NCBI GenBank assembly: GCA_027063295.1
Contig: JAMORZ010000133.1
Coordinates: forward strand, 1 to 7,560
DNA length: 7,560 nt
Origin: Sulfurimonas sp.
GTDB lineage: Bacteria > Campylobacterota > Campylobacteria > Campylobacterales > Sulfurimonadaceae
Direction: 5' to 3'
Shown here: positions 5,905-7,560 of the stretch, in pieces
Position numbering within the stretch: position 1 is the stretch's first letter
Layout: every line of letters starts with the position of its first letter
Program-made: the position numbers and the translations under genes
The notes under the pieces: generated by a model
Databases searched by the model: none
Told to the model about the DNA's origin: nothing
What the model saw: only the letters and a program-made list of their open reading frames with translations

Positions 5905-6243
5905 CTATAATGACAGTATAGCAGATAATATCATAACACTAAGTGTCAATACTGGTAAAAGTTTATAAAACTTAGATATACCAAACTGAGGTTTTCCATC
6001 GATAAAGATACCAAGTTGGATCGCAGTGATAATAAGTGCTGCAATAATAAAAAAAACTAAAGAGCTTATAAGAACAATATACCAACTAAAGTGTGTAAAT
6101 CCATAAAGAAAAATACCAATAGCACTAAAACCTACTAAAAAATGTTGCAGATAAACCAATGGTGTTCCTTTTTCCTCTTTTTTGTGGATACGAGCTACCT
6201 TAAAGTAGAGAAAAACCAAAAACAAAGCAAGAAAGAACAACAT
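5905..6243 (-). CDS. Four-helix inner-membrane protein of unknown function
   Basis: A 112-residue, very hydrophobic protein that I do not recognise. Four likely membrane helices: residues 1-15, 30-49, 53-79 and 92-112. A basic cytoplasmic loop RIHKKEEKG (18-26) follows helix 1, and GKPQFGISKFYK (83-94) precedes helix 4; by the positive-inside rule both loops face the cytoplasm. No catalytic motif is visible. Its ATG overlaps the stop of the phosphomutase by one base (TAATG), and AAAGGGG lies 7 nt before the start, so it is both coupled and well translated. pyrC follows after 18 nt. The position suggests an accessory role in the envelope, but nothing in the sequence ties it to either neighbouring enzyme. 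Confidence 0.8.
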   Translation of the reverse strand: MLFFLALFLVFLYFKVARIHKKEEKGTPLVYLQHFLVGFSAIGIFLYGFTHFSWYIVLISSLVFFIIAALIITAIQLGIFIDGKPQFGISKFYKLLPVLTLSVMILSAILSL

Positions 6244-7560
6244 TAAAGAGCCCCTTTCGCTGTGATGATAAGGTTATTTATAGCATCTTCGTAGTGTTTT
6301 GCTTCCTCTTGTGATGTGGACTCAAAACGTGTCACTAACACAGGAGTTGTGTTACTTGCACGTACAAGCCCCCAACCATTTTCAAAGTTGATACGTACAC
6401 CATCTACATCGATAATATCTTTGATAGTTGGGAAATCTGCTGGTGGGTTTGTAAGCATCTCTTTGACTTTGTCGATAATTTTAAACTTTTCATCCTCTGT
6501 AGTTTCAACCTTTATCTCCTCGGTAGAAAATACTTTTGGAAGTTTTTCAAGCTCTGCATCAAGATCTATACCATCGTTAATAAGCTCTAACATACGAAGT
6601 GTTGCATAGATTGCGTCATCGTATCCAAAATAGCGATTTTTAAAGAAGATATGTCCACTCACTTCACAAGCAAGATCTGCATTTGTCTCTTTCATTTTTA
6701 CTTTGAGGTTTGAGTGCCCTGTTTTGTACATGATAGCATTGCATCCACGGCGAATCAGCTCATCATACATCACTTGGGAGCATTTTACCTCACCAACAAC
6801 AGTAGGCTTCTCCATCTTCATGGAGTAAAGCAGTGCCATCATATCACCCTTGATGTTATTTTTATGAGTCAGCACAGCGATGCGGTCTGCATCACCATCA
6901 TAAGCAAACGCAATGTCACCTTCACTCTCTAGCAGTTTTTTTACATCTTCGAGGTTATGCTCATCACTTGGGTCTGGGTGGTGGTTTGGAAATGTGCCAT
7001 CAGGGTCAGTGTAGAGCCCTTTTGTATTCAGTTCTAGTTGAGAGAAGATATCTTCTGTTACAACACCAGCAACACCGTTTCCACAGTCATACACTATGCG
7101 AGTAGGCATCCCTTTGAGGTGACTAAACTCTTTAACTAAAAACGCAATGTATCTCTCAACTGCGTTTATCTTAACAACGCTACGCTCAACCTCTTGTGGC
7201 ATAGGCATCGCTTCACACTCACGACCAAGTGCATAGATATCTTCAGAGAAAAATGGAGCTTTATCTATGGTGATCTTAAAACCATTGTACTCACTTGGGT
7301 TGTGACTTCCTGTAATCATCACAGAAGCAGAAGGTGTGATCCCATCCCACTCTTGGTAGTTTGTAAAGTAGTTAACAGGTGTAGGTACCAGCCCCATATC
7401 GAGTACTTTTTTCCCACCAGCGTTGAGCCCACGAACAAGGTACTCAAAAAGTATAGGTGAATGGCTTCTTGCATCATACCCAACAGCCACATACTCTCCC
7501 TTTATCTTTGATGCAAGTGCATACCCAATACGAACAACACTCTGCTCATTTAACTCTTTT
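6243..7560 (-). CDS. Phosphomannomutase/phosphoglucomutase, 5'-truncated by the window edge
   Basis: The frame stays open through 7560, so the first residues (probably about 15-20) are outside the window; the GTG at 7490 is internal, as the preceding codons read NEQSVVRIGYALASKIKGEY, typical of this family's N-terminus. About 439 residues are present, matching the AlgC-type alpha-D-phosphohexomutases (around 455-460). Visible motifs are GYDAR, the phosphoserine loop TGSHNP with Ser at 7305-7307, NHHPDP, the Mg2+ loop DGDADR, the sugar-specificity loop EVSGH, and the phosphate-binding RASNTTP near the C-terminus. It interconverts 6- and 1-phosphates of mannose and/or glucose, feeding GDP-mannose or UDP-glucose for surface polysaccharide. 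Which sugar it prefers cannot be told from the sequence. It ends in a TAATG overlap with the next gene. Confidence 0.95.
   Translation of the reverse strand, partial: KELNEQSVVRIGYALASKIKGEYVAVGYDARSHSPILFEYLVRGLNAGGKKVLDMGLVPTPVNYFTNYQEWDGITPSASVMITGSHNPSEYNGFKITIDKAPFFSEDIYALGRECEAMPMPQEVERSVVKINAVERYIAFLVKEFSHLKGMPTRIVYDCGNGVAGVVTEDIFSQLELNTKGLYTDPDGTFPNHHPDPSDEHNLEDVKKLLESEGDIAFAYDGDADRIAVLTHKNNIKGDMMALLYSMKMEKPTVVGEVKCSQVMYDELIRRGCNAIMYKTGHSNLKVKMKETNADLACEVSGHIFFKNRYFGYDDAIYATLRMLELINDGIDLDAELEKLPKVFSTEEIKVETTEDEKFKIIDKVKEMLTNPPADFPTIKDIIDVDGVRINFENGWGLVRASNTTPVLVTRFESTSQEEAKHYEDAINNLIITAKGAL

Noticed and set aside
1..7560. Mobile elements, CRISPR arrays, tRNA/rRNA genes, riboswitches, defence or toxin-antitoxin genes
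   Set aside because: I saw no transposase or integrase, no regularly spaced repeats, no cloverleaf or rRNA sequence, and no intergenic space large enough for a riboswitch.

Overview
The window looks like a chromosomal segment from a Campylobacterota (Epsilonproteobacteria) species, probably a sulfur-oxidising Sulfurimonas/Sulfuricurvum/Sulfurovum-type organism. This rests on low GC content, very compact gene packing, a short 153-residue ExbB of the Helicobacter/Sulfurimonas type, a class II PyrC, and the general character of the proteins. The genus is an inference; no rRNA or marker gene confirms it. No stretch longer than 76 bases lacks a gene.

Layout. (1) Positions 1-389, plus strand: the 3' part of a rhodanese-domain gene cut by the window edge, then a possible 38-residue membrane microprotein. 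(2) Positions 393-1999, minus strand: a two-gene unit, a DUF445 membrane protein followed 11 nt later by a CitE-like TIM-barrel C-C bond lyase. (3) Positions 2000-2075: a 76-nt divergent promoter region with a near-consensus sigma70 promoter for the minus strand and an extended -10 promoter for the plus strand, overlapping each other. (4) Positions 2076-2549, plus strand: an unrecognised 157-residue soluble protein. (5) Positions 2550-7560, minus strand: seven genes in one apparent polycistron, in transcription order phosphomannomutase/phosphoglucomutase (5' end beyond the window), a four-helix membrane protein, pyrC, an OmpR-type response regulator, a histidine kinase, exbB and exbD. Junctions are 1-nt TAATG overlaps, about 11-nt overlaps, or gaps of 12-18 nt.

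Functionally the long operon joins sugar-phosphate metabolism for surface polysaccharide, pyrimidine synthesis, an envelope-sensing two-component system and a proton-motive-force energising ExbB/ExbD motor. No TonB gene follows exbD; the next gene is convergent and abuts it with no spacer. The genes look like housekeeping and clade-conserved accessory genes. I see no mobile element, CRISPR array, tRNA, rRNA, phage gene or toxin-antitoxin pair.

I do not see a clear new multi-gene system. The points most worth following are the CitE-like lyase standing outside the tellurium-resistance/PELOTA-type gene clusters where its relatives are usually discussed, the histidine kinase with almost no periplasmic part placed directly before exbBD, the obligatory non-ATG starts of both two-component genes, and the three unrecognised proteins (38, 112 and 157 residues).
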